DNA of 64,000 bases from Hippasteria phrygiana (Eukaryota > Echinodermata > Asteroidea > Valvatida > Goniasteridae). This document shows positions 55,701-61,983 of this stretch, one piece after another. The first letter of the stretch is position 1; every line of letters starts with the position of its first letter. The stretch covers positions 2,029,001 to 2,093,000 of the forward strand of contig JAZGUH010000123.1 of assembly GCA_037893225.1 (NCBI GenBank), written 5' to 3'. Both the position numbers and the translations under genes were made by a program. Under the pieces are notes generated by a model that saw only the letters and a list, made by a program, of their open reading frames with translations, searched no databases and had not been told where the DNA came from.

Positions 55701-58619
55701 ATTGTAAAAAATACAGCACAAAATAGTTGAAGAAATTCTGATATTTAATGGTAAATGGTAAATTTGTTACCAGATCCAACAAAATGAATCTTAGGAACAT
55801 GTTTTTTCACTTATTAGTTCTTCACATGTGTTAGAAAGAACATAGCCAGCTCTTGATTTTGCCATATGACCCAGTTTGACATCCTGATGAGTATGGACAT
55901 TATGGATGAATACATTGACTGTTACCAATTTTCACTGTGTAAGGTTTGTTTAACCCCTTGAGCACGGTATTTTTACGGGAGACGTCGGGGTGTTGCAGCG
56001 GTTCTGGCAGCTAAGCGAACTGCTACAATGTGTTTGTGCAGTCAAGCATGACTACACAATAATCCAACAATGGATTGAAAGTGCACAAACAGTGGCCAAT
56101 GGCGTCATCCGGCCTGGTGGCACTGTTTTTTTTGGCGCCCTATGGCGTCATCCGTACGCAAGGGGTTAAGGGCCTGTATTCTCAATAGTGGCTCTGGGAA
56201 CTTCTGACTCATTATGTTGGGATGGGTCACAATTGGCGAGTTTTTGTTGATTTTTAACAGTTAACCCCCTTGCCTCCGGCTTTTATTGATGGGGTTGCTG
56301 GTATGCCAAGAACGGAGCTGTGCAGCCAAGCGTAAATGCAAACAATAGGCACCACACTGAATAGAGTTGGTCCTATTACACTTGGAGCCCCCCTTCTGTG
56401 TGAATAAAAGCTTTGTTTAAGAAAGCTCTATCTATTCATAACACTCCTGTTCAAGAACAATACAGTTGAAACATGAATGGATTGAGTATGCGCAGGAATG
56501 CGCCTATAGATGTTACGAAGAGCAAAACTATAAATGTTTAAGGATCCAAATAGACACTGCTGGCTGTAGTAAAATAGTCTAAGAGTGAAGAAATTCAAAC
56601 TAATACATTCACCTAAGGACCTTTCCCCAAAAAAGCACCAAAAAAAAGGTCGTTAACTGCGCCACTGTCAATATACCTTTGTTTTCGTTATCACTGCGAT
56701 GCGCTCCAAATCACTTACAGTCTCCAGCTGCTTAAGCAAAATACCATGCGCCTTCTCCGGGGACTGGCCTGAAATAGAAAAAAGAGAAAAAACAGAGAAA
56801 ATGTATGCCCTCTTCTCGCCCCCATCGATAGATGGACATGACAGCCAATATTTGCGCTCCGCGCTAATACAAACATCGTCCGTATCTACCGAGAGATGCC
56901 GGTGCTCTTGTGGCGCTGGGACCTGTGAACATCATCGTCTCAATATTTGGGCCAACACTTCAGACTTGGATGCAAGCCAGTAAAATCAGAGAGCCACGGA
57001 AGCAACTGTGAGAAGGGACACTCTTCGTATTTTTTTTCCCCCGAGTCTCATTATAATGAGACGCCTTCTACATTGCTCCGACTCGGCTGGACATAATAAT
57101 CTGTGAAAATAAAATCCAGGGTATTTTGCTAATAACATGATATATATGCCCTATGCTTTATTTTGAAATGATCAGTTGTTCTGTAAGAGATTTTACACGA
57201 CCCCTACCACTACTAAAGTTGAATTCTCCTATTGCAGTTGTATTGCTGTACGGAAGAGTGATCATTGAATTGTCACAACAATTTTCTTGAACTTATATGG
57301 GCCATGTTCAAAGGTGTACAATATTATTTACGTAGCTATGAAAAATGAAAACTGACATAAATAGATTACACAACACACACATTTTGCAATTGATCAGAAA
57401 ACTATGCAGCATTTTTTACGGTACGACAAATCTGGGAGGAGAGGGTGGTCTATCTTCTCCCCACCCCCCCCACCCCACAGGCAGCCAGACAGTGGGGGTA
57501 TATCTGCTCAATCTCTGACACGTACACCGATGGTTGGATATGAAAGGTCCAGGCAGGCATGTACAAGTAAAAACATAGGGTTTTGGGGTAATAAAGAGCA
57601 ACTCCAACGATTTCCAACTTTTCTTAGGTTTCGATTTAATTGAGAAGAGTTTCCCTCAAATAAAACAGATACTTGTCAAGATCCCCATCTTTGACGCTGG
57701 TTTTTATATAAGTAAAAAAATGCATTTTTGTTGCCTTTCTTTCTGCGAGTCTATCCCAGTTTCCTGAAAACGAGCGTGACGTCAAAGCTCATTTACATCT
57801 AATGAATATTAATTTATGACGTATTACCGGGTACACATACACATAACATCGCGTGCAGCTTTCTACGGTACTACGTCATTTTTTTGCATTTCTCAACAGC
57901 GCCACCAGCGGCCAATTTGTGGAAAGGTTTCATCAACTTGAAAGAAAATGGTAATAATTTCTCAAAAAATAAGACAACATTGAGACGCAAAACAAACATT
58001 ATTTTGTAATGAATAAGTAAATTATTATATATTGAACACAATAGGGCAAGATAGCTCAGTTGGTAGAGCGCCGGTACGGTAACCTGGAGATCGCAGGTTC
58101 GAATCCCGCTCCTGCCAGTTTCTTTGTTTACTTTGAAAATGTATTCAAATTTACCTAGTCAGTTTCCCTTGTGGATTGTTTGACGAATTATAAGTCAAAA
58201 AGTCATATCCTCATTGAGTGATCCCCACAATATCACTTCCCAGGTTGTATCGTAAAATTGGGTGTGATCCCTGGCTATATGGCATTCTGGGTTGATGACT
58301 TCTGACTAGCGCCCACCCAAACAAAGATACTGACAATTTGGGAGACCGCCAACATAGGGCAAGATAGCTCAGTTGGTAGAGCGCCGGTACGGTAACCCGG
58401 AGGTAGCAGGTTCGAATCCCGCTCCTGCCAGTTTCTTTGTTCACTTTGAAAAACTTTTCAAAACCATTGGAGTTGCTCTTTAAGGGACTACATACCTTCT
58501 ATGGTTTGACACAGCTTGTGTAGTTGGTGCATCGGGCACGTCCCACATATCACATGCAGTTTGCTCTTCTGTAATGCCACGTTGAACGACTGCCTCAGCG
58601 TGGTCATGATGCCGTCAAC
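34368..58619 (-). CDS. TBC1D1/TBC1D4 (AS160)-type Rab GAP, 5' end outside window
   Basis: A Rab GTPase-activating protein of the AS160 family. In vertebrates it restrains GLUT4 vesicle traffic until Akt or AMPK phosphorylates it. Sixteen exons join in frame into 937 residues and a TAA stop. Domains in window numbering: end of the second PTB domain (about 1-42), a Ser/Pro/Thr-rich linker (about 120-360), the TBC domain (about 485-730) and a coiled coil (about 735-840). The TBC catalytic fingers are intact: IDLGRTFP with R537, and YCQG with Q574. Two linker motifs, RSRQGT (T181) and RPRSKT (T269), align with the human AS160 Akt sites S588 and T642. The first PTB domain and start codon lie right of 58619 and were not found by 64000. 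The sequence is equally close to TBC1D1 and TBC1D4, probably their single invertebrate precursor, so I give no symbol. Confidence 0.96.
34880..35005 (+). mobile_element. SINE-1, degenerate, plus orientation
   Basis: GCCAACATAGGGCAAGATAC, a damaged head, TCGCAGGTTCAAATCC, then TCAGTTTTCTCTGTTCACTT and TGAAAAT. Same layout as 58352-58450. Confidence 0.65.
35520..35753 (-). CDS. TBC1D1/4-like exon w15, residues 728-805, coiled coil
   Basis: Encodes [20 protein letters not shown] then [20 protein letters not shown], ending in [20 protein letters not shown] and a heptad-like stretch. It matches human [22 protein letters not shown]. Acceptor ACGCAG, donor GTGAGT, phase 0. Confidence 0.96.
36093..36262 (-). 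CDS. TBC1D1/4-like exon w14, residues 671-727
   Basis: Encodes (D)[20 protein letters not shown] through [20 protein letters not shown] to [16 protein letters not shown]. It completes the TBC domain (human [20 protein letters not shown]). Acceptor TTCAG, donor GTAAAA, phase 0. Confidence 0.97.
36263..39268 (-). other. TBC1D intron (3 kb) between exons w13 and w14
   Basis: No exon was recognised. The only structured element seen is the 15-bp minisatellite at 38467-38684; the rest is AT-rich single-copy-looking sequence. Confidence 0.6.
38467..38684. repeat. 15-bp minisatellite, about 14.5 copies
   Basis: Perfect tandem copies of GCTCACACGAGATGG. Because 15 is a multiple of three, frames stay open on both strands (GSHEM / SCEPI); these are not genes. 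Confidence 0.95.
39269..39428 (-). CDS. TBC1D1/4-like exon w13, residues 618-671
   Basis: Encodes [20 protein letters not shown] through [20 protein letters not shown] to [13 protein letters not shown]. It is nearly identical to vertebrate [20 protein letters not shown]...[16 protein letters not shown]. Acceptor TTCAG, donor GTGAGT, phase 1. Confidence 0.97.
39437..39506. repeat. (AAATT)n microsatellite
   Basis: About 14 AAATT units next to exon w13 and abutting a SINE-1 dimer. A shorter AAATT run at 40024-40048 closes the other side of the dimer. Confidence 0.9.
39508..40022 (-). mobile_element. SINE-1 dimer, minus orientation
   Basis: Two tRNA-like heads (39511-39600 and 39815-39910). On the minus strand each has an A-box (TAGCTCAGTTGGTAGAGCGC), a B-box (GGTTCGAATCC), TGCCTGTC/CTGTCAGTTTCTTTGTTCAC and CTTTGAAAA, joined by a shared body (CAATTTGGGAGACCGCCAAC, TAGCCCACC-type segments). 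It is flanked on both sides by AAATT repeats. Confidence 0.85.
40301..40393 (-). CDS. TBC1D1/4-like exon w12, residues 587-617
   Basis: Encodes [20 protein letters not shown] then [11 protein letters not shown], matching human [26 protein letters not shown]. Acceptor TTGCAG, donor GTCAGT, phase 0. Confidence 0.95.
40455..42085 (-). pseudogene. 5'-truncated non-LTR retrotransposon (RT thumb, RNase H)
   Basis: On the minus strand 42085-41596 encodes the end of a reverse transcriptase ([20 protein letters not shown]...[14 protein letters not shown]). Then comes an RNase H domain with [27 protein letters not shown] and [10 protein letters not shown] (41500-41120), and a C-terminal zinc-knuckle-like [17 protein letters not shown] (near 40860). 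At least two frameshifts or stops break the frame. The 3' end (GGCACGGCGTTAAACC) terminates in CTCA repeats at 40455-40475. The RT core and ORF1 are missing, so the copy is dead. It is most like I/Jockey-group LINEs that carry RNase H. Confidence 0.85.
42327..42530. mobile_element. MITE family H
   Basis: GGGGCCAATTTCACAGAGCC at the left and GGCTAAGCACAAAAATTTGC-type complement at the right, ending AAATTGGCCC. Confidence 0.75.
43729..43880 (-). CDS. TBC1D1/4-like exon w11, residues 536-586, Arg and Gln fingers
   Basis: Encodes [20 protein letters not shown] through [20 protein letters not shown] to [11 protein letters not shown]537 (Arg finger) and Q574 (YCQG Gln finger) are both present, so the GAP active site looks intact. 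Acceptor TTTCAG, donor GTAAGT, phase 0. Confidence 0.97.
44823..45036. mobile_element. MITE family F (AATAAGCCAGTTCGGTA ends)
   Basis: 214 bp with 17-bp inverted ends AATAAGCCAGTTCGGTA / TACCGAACTGGCTTATT and internal TCGGGATAAAATG. A near-identical copy lies at 61764-61983. It has no coding capacity and no obvious target duplication. Confidence 0.8.
45126..45281 (-). CDS. TBC1D1/4-like exon w10, residues 484-536, TBC domain start
   Basis: Encodes (G)[20 protein letters not shown] through [20 protein letters not shown] and L. The RRGEIWQF and ILIDLG strings are diagnostic. ID-L-G-R forms the catalytic IxxDxxR motif with the next exon. Acceptor GTGAAG, donor GTGAGC, phase 1. Confidence 0.97.
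45416..45712. mobile_element. MITE family D
   Basis: Starts TTAACCCCCCTGTGTCCAGC and ends GTCATCCGTATCCAAGAGGT plus TAAG. The body (GGCTGTGCAGCCAAGCGTAA, GCAAACAATAGGCACCACAC) matches 56259-56520. The TTAA is intact at the left only. Confidence 0.65.
46039..46200 (-). CDS. TBC1D1/4-like exon w9, residues 430-484
   Basis: Encodes [20 protein letters not shown] then [20 protein letters not shown] to EEVNDTFKQ. It matches TBC1D1 [20 protein letters not shown]. Acceptor CCACAG, donor GTATGG, phase 1. Confidence 0.95.
46367..46556. mobile_element. MITE family D, partial
   Basis: Starts GGTTAACCGCTTGAATACAG and contains CCACCTGGCTGGTTGTCATC and CTCAATCCATTGTTTGCC. The right end is lost. An ATT run follows (46565-46590). 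Confidence 0.55.
46918..47112 (-). CDS. TBC1D1/4-like exon w8, residues 365-430
   Basis: Encodes [20 protein letters not shown] through [20 protein letters not shown] to MDKENRNLQ. It matches human [25 protein letters not shown], the helix before the TBC domain. Acceptor TCACAG, donor GTGTGA, phase 1. Confidence 0.94.
47447..47665. mobile_element. MITE family C, TTAACCCCTTG ends
   Basis: TTAACCCCTTGCGTACGGAT at the left; TACCGTGCCCAAGGGGTTAC at the right (TTAA mutated). It is a nearly complete inverted match of 55950-56169. Confidence 0.7.
47679..47868. mobile_element. MITE family C, second copy
   Basis: TTAACCCCTTGAGTACGGAT at the left; CATCCGTACTCAAGGCCGGG plus TTAA at the right. It lies 13 bp from the preceding copy. 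The interior is rearranged (two GTGCAGCCAAGC segments). Confidence 0.7.
48240..48394 (-). CDS. TBC1D1/4-like exon w7, residues 313-365
   Basis: Encodes [20 protein letters not shown] through [20 protein letters not shown] to [18 protein letters not shown] followed by RV and TP is a family hallmark (TBC1D1 SWRQQIFLRVATP). The donor is the unusual GTCGGT; the phase requires it. Confidence 0.92.
48530..48678. mobile_element. MITE family B, TTAA-flanked (149 bp)
   Basis: TTAA plus CCCTCCTACTATTATAAC at the left; CGAGAGAGGGAGGG plus TTAA at the right. Same length as 4896-5044, in inverted orientation. Confidence 0.75.
49050..49255 (+). mobile_element. SINE-1, plus orientation
   Basis: Body then head: AACATAGGGCAAGATAACTC, TGCCGGTACGGTATTCCGGA, GGTTGCAGGTTTGAATCCCG and CTCCTGCTAG, with CTTTGTTCGCTTTGACAATT downstream. 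Confidence 0.75.
49453..49829 (-). CDS. TBC1D1/4-like exon w6, residues 188-313, T642-like Akt motif
   Basis: A Ser/Pro-rich linker of 125 codons that includes [26 protein letters not shown] fits the Akt consensus RxRxxT and aligns with human RRRAHT (T642). RPRRPS (S245) is a second match. Acceptor TTTCAG, donor GTTCGT, phase 2. Confidence 0.93.
49958..50326 (-). mobile_element. MITE family A, TTAA-flanked (369 bp), minus orientation
   Basis: TTAACCCTAAC at the left and GTTAGGGTTAA at the right. The interior is made of about nine variants of AATCCTCCAAAATCCTC. It is almost identical in inverted orientation to 53584-53952, suggesting recent movement. Confidence 0.85.
50509..50595 (-). CDS. 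TBC1D1/4-like exon w5, residues 159-187, S588-like Akt motif
   Basis: Encodes [20 protein letters not shown] then [19 protein letters not shown] aligns with human AS160 RGRLGSVDSF, where the Ser is Akt site S588; here the acceptor would be Thr181. Acceptor TTGTAG, donor GTAAGT, phase 0. Confidence 0.9.
50669..50740. mobile_element. Short family A derivative (72 bp)
   Basis: Only the two ends remain (AAACCCTAACAGTCCCAAAT...TTGGGAGTTGCGGTTAAA). It resembles 59825-59897. Confidence 0.55.
51196..51309 (-). CDS. TBC1D1/4-like exon w4, residues 121-158
   Basis: Encodes [20 protein letters not shown] then [18 protein letters not shown]. The second part aligns with human LKNKAKRSLTSSLENIFSR. Acceptor GTCCAG, donor GTGAGT, phase 0. 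Confidence 0.92.
51736..52043. repeat. 21-bp minisatellite, about 14 copies
   Basis: Tandem CTGCGCCTACCCCGCGTCAAC with a few base changes and one 6-bp gain. It is GC-rich and CpG-rich within an AT-rich TBC1D intron. The frames across it are repetitive (proline-rich) and not genes. Confidence 0.95.
52281..52424 (-). CDS. TBC1D1/4-like exon w3, residues 73-120
   Basis: Encodes [20 protein letters not shown] through [20 protein letters not shown] to VAAGSPMQ. It matches human [21 protein letters not shown], then diverges. Acceptor TTTCAG, donor GTACTA, phase 0. Confidence 0.88.
53584..53952 (+). mobile_element. MITE family A, TTAA-flanked (369 bp), plus orientation
   Basis: TTAACCCTAACCTTCCC at the left and GGGAGTTAGGGTTAA at the right. 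It is a near-identical inverted partner of 49958-50326. Its terminal TTAA supplies the first base of the ATG of the SAP-like ORF. Confidence 0.85.
53952..54512 (+). CDS. SAP-like N-terminal ORF, probably transposon-derived and broken
   Basis: 186 codons starting [20 protein letters not shown]. Residues 8-42 fit a SAP-like helix-turn-helix ([15 protein letters not shown] and [10 protein letters not shown]), a fold that often binds DNA. The middle (to about residue 155) is well-formed protein sequence, and the last 25 residues read through a C-rich run and look non-coding, so the true reading likely stops, splices or is damaged near 54430. Similar N-termini occur in multicopy invertebrate proteins of transposon type, but I cannot name the family. 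It is on the strand opposite to the host TBC1D gene. Confidence 0.5.
   Translation: MDNNFEGWNVKKLQKFLQERGVSITGYLKKELVELCKCVANLKLTTNPNLSSPNLKETLDKRLKDAGCTFSDPFNLPGFTKDFSNIPDFGLYDVFNYLICFRADYDRRKLIRKYTKTISARPVTYVKTDNETLLNRIFLPPTFPTNKKGMEREILLMPLQILPPPLPQISSDSLRLLLGMIHQRIH
54272..54427 (+). repeat. Direct repeat unit 1 (about 155 bp)
   Basis: From CTTATTCGTAAATATACAAA to TTTTGTTGATGCCTTTA. It is repeated at 54667-54820 with only a few base changes. It encodes [20 protein letters not shown] of the SAP-like ORF. Confidence 0.9.
54667..54820 (+). repeat. Direct repeat unit 2 (about 155 bp)
   Basis: Second copy about 395 bp downstream. The similarity extends weakly into the following CTGCGGC and GATGATC strings, so the duplicated unit was probably larger and has since diverged. 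Confidence 0.9.
54885..55418 (-). CDS. THAP-type zinc-finger ORF, probably transposon-derived
   Basis: Starts [20 protein letters not shown]. It has C9-x4-C14, the W at KCLRWIKNC and the closing CSKHF (C-x2-H) near residue 70, which fits a THAP C2CH DNA-binding domain of normal length. After about residue 90 the sequence turns low quality ([11 protein letters not shown]...), suggesting an unrecognised splice donor or decay. P-element-type transposases carry THAP domains, so a transposon origin is plausible. A domesticated or intronic host gene is the alternative. Confidence 0.6.
   Translation of the reverse strand: MRMPAKKHCSYGTCNSDSSFSDRPHMNGVWWLPFPKPKSNHEKCLRWIKNCSRKDFSAENVTYNTYICSKHFVGGNGPTDDYTDPIPASTSSAVEMNNFVFVFIGRGRNHTCRLCVTILSQCDGTFCFRALVNRLFILVELLVLYKMKCFLNFKNSKKERTGVCRQNSRNDQFILFF
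55950..56169. mobile_element. MITE family C, TTAA-flanked (220 bp)
   Basis: TTAACCCCTTGAGCACGGTA at the left and CATCCGTACGCAAGGGGTTA plus A at the right, so TTAA is intact at both ends. It is the reverse complement of 47447-47665. Confidence 0.8.
56259..56520. mobile_element. MITE family D
   Basis: Starts TTAACCCCCTTGCCTCCGGC. The body has GGTATGCCAAGAACGGAGCT and ATGCAAACAATAGGCACCAC. The right part stops at GCGCCTATAGATG without its expected inverted end. Confidence 0.65.
56677..56768 (-). CDS. TBC1D1/4-like exon w2, residues 42-72
   Basis: Encodes (G)[20 protein letters not shown] then [10 protein letters not shown], corresponding to human [25 protein letters not shown]. Acceptor TTTCAG, donor GTATAT, phase 0. 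Confidence 0.88.
58042..58452 (+). mobile_element. SINE-1 dimer, plus orientation
   Basis: Two tRNA-like heads (58042-58118 and 58357-58434), each with A-box TAGCTCAGTTGGTAGAGCGC and B-box GGTTCGAATCC, separated by the body (AATTTACCTAGTCAGTTTCC, ATTGAGTGATCCCCACAATA, CAATTTGGGAGACCGCCAAC). Constant flanks at every locus argue against functional tRNA genes. Confidence 0.88.
58496..58619 (-). CDS. TBC1D1/4-like exon w1 (first seen), residues 1-42
   Basis: Encodes [20 protein letters not shown] then [20 protein letters not shown] and E. It matches the C-terminal helix of the second PTB domain and what follows (human VDEVMLTLKQAF..., CPMHSLHKLCERIEG). Acceptor TTGCAG, donor GTATGT, phase 1. Confidence 0.95.
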
Positions 58620-59824
58620 CTGCAAATGTGGCAAACACGGACATCTATGTACATTTGTTGTAAGAAGCAGAAACTAAATCTGTACGGTGGCAAAAAGTGC
58701 TGGTGATTTCTGTGCCAACTATAACAGCACAATAATGAGACAGGGCACTGAAATGAGCAGCAAGTCACTGTGTGGTAGGCCTATTCACAGTTACAAGCAA
58801 AAACAACAATTTTTCTACTGGCAAGTCAATATTGGGATTTTAACATTTAAAAAACCTTACATCATATCCCAAAGTTTTACAACAAACAATGTAAAATTGT
58901 GTACATGATTCACGGTAGCACCAGCGTCAAAGCAAAAGCTGGTTGTCTAATTTTATTGTTATTATTTTTTTTAATCTTTAAAAAGAAAAAAAATTCAGAA
59001 AGAAAAACATAAGAAAAAAAAAAGAAAAAAAAAGGGAAATAAATGTTAGAAAAATGACACACATTCATGTACAATATGCACGGATTCGAATAGGGCTGTA
59101 ATTTTTTTAATAATTTAGCATTAGATATTTGAAACTGGGTTTAACCAAATATTTGATACTCGCCGATCAAGTTTTTCACGTATCAGCTGCATGCTGCGCC
59201 GGTAAAAGTTACATGCAAAGCACGGCGGTGTTTTTTGTGCAGCGATCGATATTATGGACTGTATGATACGGGTACGTATAACGTTCTGATAACAAGAAAC
59301 CAAACTCCTGCCTGTGTTTTTGCAGAAATTATTTTATAAGTGTCGAGGGTTTTTCACAAAAAGTTATCGTCAACAAAAATGCGGCATTTGACACTGCTAA
59401 GCGCCGTAACATTTGTATTAAAATAGCATCAGAGTTGTATCAGTACGTGCAATATATATTTATCAAACCAGCAAAAAGGTATTCGAATATTCAATTGACG
59501 ATCAAATATTCAAATATTCGGGACAGCCCTATCAACCAGAGTTTTTCAAAATGTTACAGCACTGGACAAATCCTAACATGGCATGATAAAACATAGCACG
59601 CATGTGCAAAAAAAATGCTTCAACGCTGCTATCAAGAAGTCATGTATGGCAAATAACCAGAACCCTTCGATCCCTGCGGAATCACAAGTATTTAGTTCTA
59701 AGGTTTTGTTTTATACACTTTATGTACATACTTGATGCAGATTACCATAATGCTACAGTGGTCAAAACAACTTCTTATGAAATCAGTTTTTCATGGTAAA
59801 CTACACCTTGGCATTTTGGATCTC

Positions 59825-59897
59825 TTTAAAACCCTAACAGTCCTCAATCCTCCAATTTTAATATGATTTTCCACACACCCTAGGGAGTTAGGGTTAA
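59825..59897. mobile_element. Short family A derivative (73 bp)
   Basis: AAAACCCTAACAGTCCTCAA at the left; CTAGGGAGTTAGGGTTAA at the right. It is an internal-deletion product of the 369-bp type. Confidence 0.6.
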
Positions 59898-59900
59898 TAA

Positions 59901-60140
59901 CTAAAGACGCATGCAGGAGGCCCAGTTTGGCTCAGTGGCGACTCCATTCTCTGTGAGTGACCCAAGGCAAATCTTAAACCCTGCTTCCGCTTCAACTTTA
60001 AATGTCACTGCTCTTCTCCGATTTTCCTCAAGGCTTTCAGTAGCACTTGTGGATGTGGTTAGACTGGTGGGTCTATTTTCAGGCTGCATATTGTTTAAGT
60101 CCAGAGGTTCCAGACCCAATACAGACTGTACAGGGTACAT
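59901..60140 (-). CDS. Unassigned open frame, possible exon
   Basis: 79 codons ending at a stop beside the short family A element. The best acceptor before it is TGTACAG at about 60126. It encodes a Ser/Thr-rich segment then EENRRRAVTFKVEAEAGFKI. EENR faintly recalls the start of PTB2 in TBC1D1, but the rest of that domain does not follow before exon w1. It could be an alternative exon, part of a repeat, or chance. Confidence 0.2.
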   Translation of the reverse strand: MYPVQSVLGLEPLDLNNMQPENRPTSLTTSTSATESLEENRRRAVTFKVEAEAGFKICLGSLTENGVATEPNWASCMRL

Positions 60141-60248
60141 GTATTTGTTTCAAACCCTGTCCATTCAAACATTGTTAACAAACACATGCTACTTTGGTAA
60201 TCACTTGATGGAAGTTCCAAAAATCCCCAAAGTTTGAGGGTGTTGACC

Positions 60249-60690
60249 AGTGTTGTTGTCAAGACCACCACAAGACCACACAAGACCCTGCAAGACCAGC
60301 ACAAGACCCTGCAAGACCAGCACAAGACCCTGCAAGACCAGCACAAGACCCTGCAAGACCAGCACAAGACCCTGCAAGACCAGCACAAGACCAGCAGTCT
60401 TAATCAAAGTCTTAAGCTATTCAAATGAACTGTAACAAAAGCATTCCTTTGTCATGGTTTATGCCTGTTACTTGTGCCTGTTACAAGCTGGTCTTGTGAA
60501 TGGTCTTGTGAATGGTCTTGTGAATGGTCTTGTGAATGGTCTTGTGAATGGTCTTGTGAATGGTCTTGTGAATGGTCTTGTGAATGGTCTTGTGAATGGT
60601 CTTGTGAATGGTCTTGTGAATGGTCTTGTGAATGGTCTTGTGAATGGTCTCGTGAATGGTCTCGTGCATGGTCTGGACTACAACACTGTT
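60249..60690. mobile_element. hAT-like fold-back MITE with 21-bp and 12-bp arm repeats
   Basis: The left end is CAGTGTTGTTGTCAAGACC and the right end is complementary (GGTCTGGACTACAACACTG). The left arm has five copies of ACAAGACCCTGCAAGACCAGC (60274-60390). The right arm has about 15 copies of GGTCTTGTGAAT (60487-60665). Core: TGTAACAAAAGCATTCCTTT and GTCATGGTTTATGCCTGTTA. A flanking TGTTGAC recurs near both ends. Confidence 0.85.
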
Positions 60691-60902
60691 ACTGTTGACT
60701 ATTTACAATGACCCAGACGCTGTAAATCTTGGCCCTGGAGCAGGCCCAGGGAGTGGATATTTGATTATACAATGTATGTGGCATATTGCTGGACACTTGG
60801 CACAAAGCCGAACATATACACACTCCTGGGAAATGTGGGAAATGCCTGCCTCAGTGGGGTTTTTTTCAGTCTGATGAAGTGGGAACTTGTAAAATATGAC
60901 AT

Positions 60903-61328
60903 TTATAAATGTAGTGTATACGATTGGTAATCCTCTAAAATTTCTTTTTACTGAATTATTACGAAATACCTTACTAAACTGTAAGCAAATAGCAGTCTCA
61001 AGCATCCTGTGAAATCATGGCACCTGGTGTGCTGTCGTTTGTGGAAATGTATATCGGCTGACAATCGTTGAAAATCGTCTAGTTCCCTGACCTGATAATT
61101 CCCTGACGTCTATACGTTGCTCCGTTTTGTCTAAAGTATGGTCATGGAACCAGACTACTAGAACATATTTTTTTCTCTCCACGCAGACTACGGTTTTCCA
61201 AGCATCTATGCACACAAAACCTTAAACAGGTCAGTGTTTCAGTATTTGCTAGCACCCTATAAAATACTAACCCAAATCCATTTATTTCTGGAAATTACAG
61301 CAAAAGCAAATGGTGTACACTACGTTTA
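60903..61328. mobile_element. MITE family G, diverged
   Basis: Ends GTAGTGTATACGATTGGTAA and, at the right, GGTGTACACTACGTTTAA. Internal ATTATTACGAAATACCTTAC and CCTATAAAATACTAACCC match 17889-18385. Confidence 0.65.
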
Positions 61329-61763
61329 AACCAATCAATGAAAGAACAATTTTAACAATTGAAAAACTGAACTACACACTGTAGTAAATGTCTAAAAAAA
61401 TACACATGTACATGTATATTAAAAATCCGGCAGTGGGTTGATATTTATTTGGCCAGATTTGAATCAAACAATTTGGCTCCATCAAAATCCCAGAGGACTA
61501 GGCTATTCAGAAATTTAAAAATTACTGGATTTGGTTAATGTTCCAATTAATTCTGAGCCAGTATCCAGCGCAATCGGCAAGACATGGAGCAGGCCGACAA
61601 AACAACACAATGCTACGGCAGAATGCTCACACAGGGAGGGGGGATGGTTGGACTTTTCTCGGCAATTTCTGAAGCTATGAAGCTAGGGAAATATGGCAGC
61701 AGTAGGACTAGGCTATTAAAAAAAAACATAAAATACTTACTGGATTTGTTTAATATTCCAATC

Positions 61764-61983
61764 AATAAGCCAGTTCGGTTTCTCAAAGGTCAAAGGTTAT
61801 TCGGGATAAAATTGCTGACGTAATATCATGCCATGTTACGCGAACGCCCATTCTGATTGAATTTAACACGTGCGCGTTGTGCGACCACCTTTTGCGTGCA
61901 CACGCGTGCGTTAGGTCACACGGGTCATTCGGGATAAAATGTCATTGTGCACATGCGCAGTTGAAATACCGAACTGGCTTATT
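61764..61983. mobile_element. MITE family F, second copy
   Basis: AATAAGCCAGTTCGGTTTCT at the left; AAATACCGAACTGGCTTATT at the right; internal TTCGGGATAAAATGTCATTG. Close to 44823-45036. Confidence 0.8.

Larger units (their letters stand above)
52425..56676 (-). other. TBC1D intron (4.3 kb) hosting transposon-like ORFs
   Basis: Lies between exons w2 and w3. It holds family A (53584-53952), the SAP-like ORF, a duplicated 150-bp segment, the THAP ORF, and family C (55950-56169) and D (56259-56520) MITEs. The parts 52425-53580 and 55450-55950 show nothing I can name. Confidence 0.65.

Noticed and set aside
58042..58118. Functional tRNA gene
   Set aside because: A- and B-boxes are good, but the same head with identical flanks recurs at several loci in both orientations, with no clean anticodon stem. 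It is a SINE.
58620..59900. Missing PTB2 exon of TBC1D between 58620 and 59900
   Set aside because: Read on the minus strand in all frames. Nothing resembles the conserved PTB2 core.
60095..60711. Repeat frames (LVLVLQG, LVNG, CEWS) and possible CRISPR-like array
   Set aside because: Tandem units without spacers, explained as arms of a fold-back transposon.
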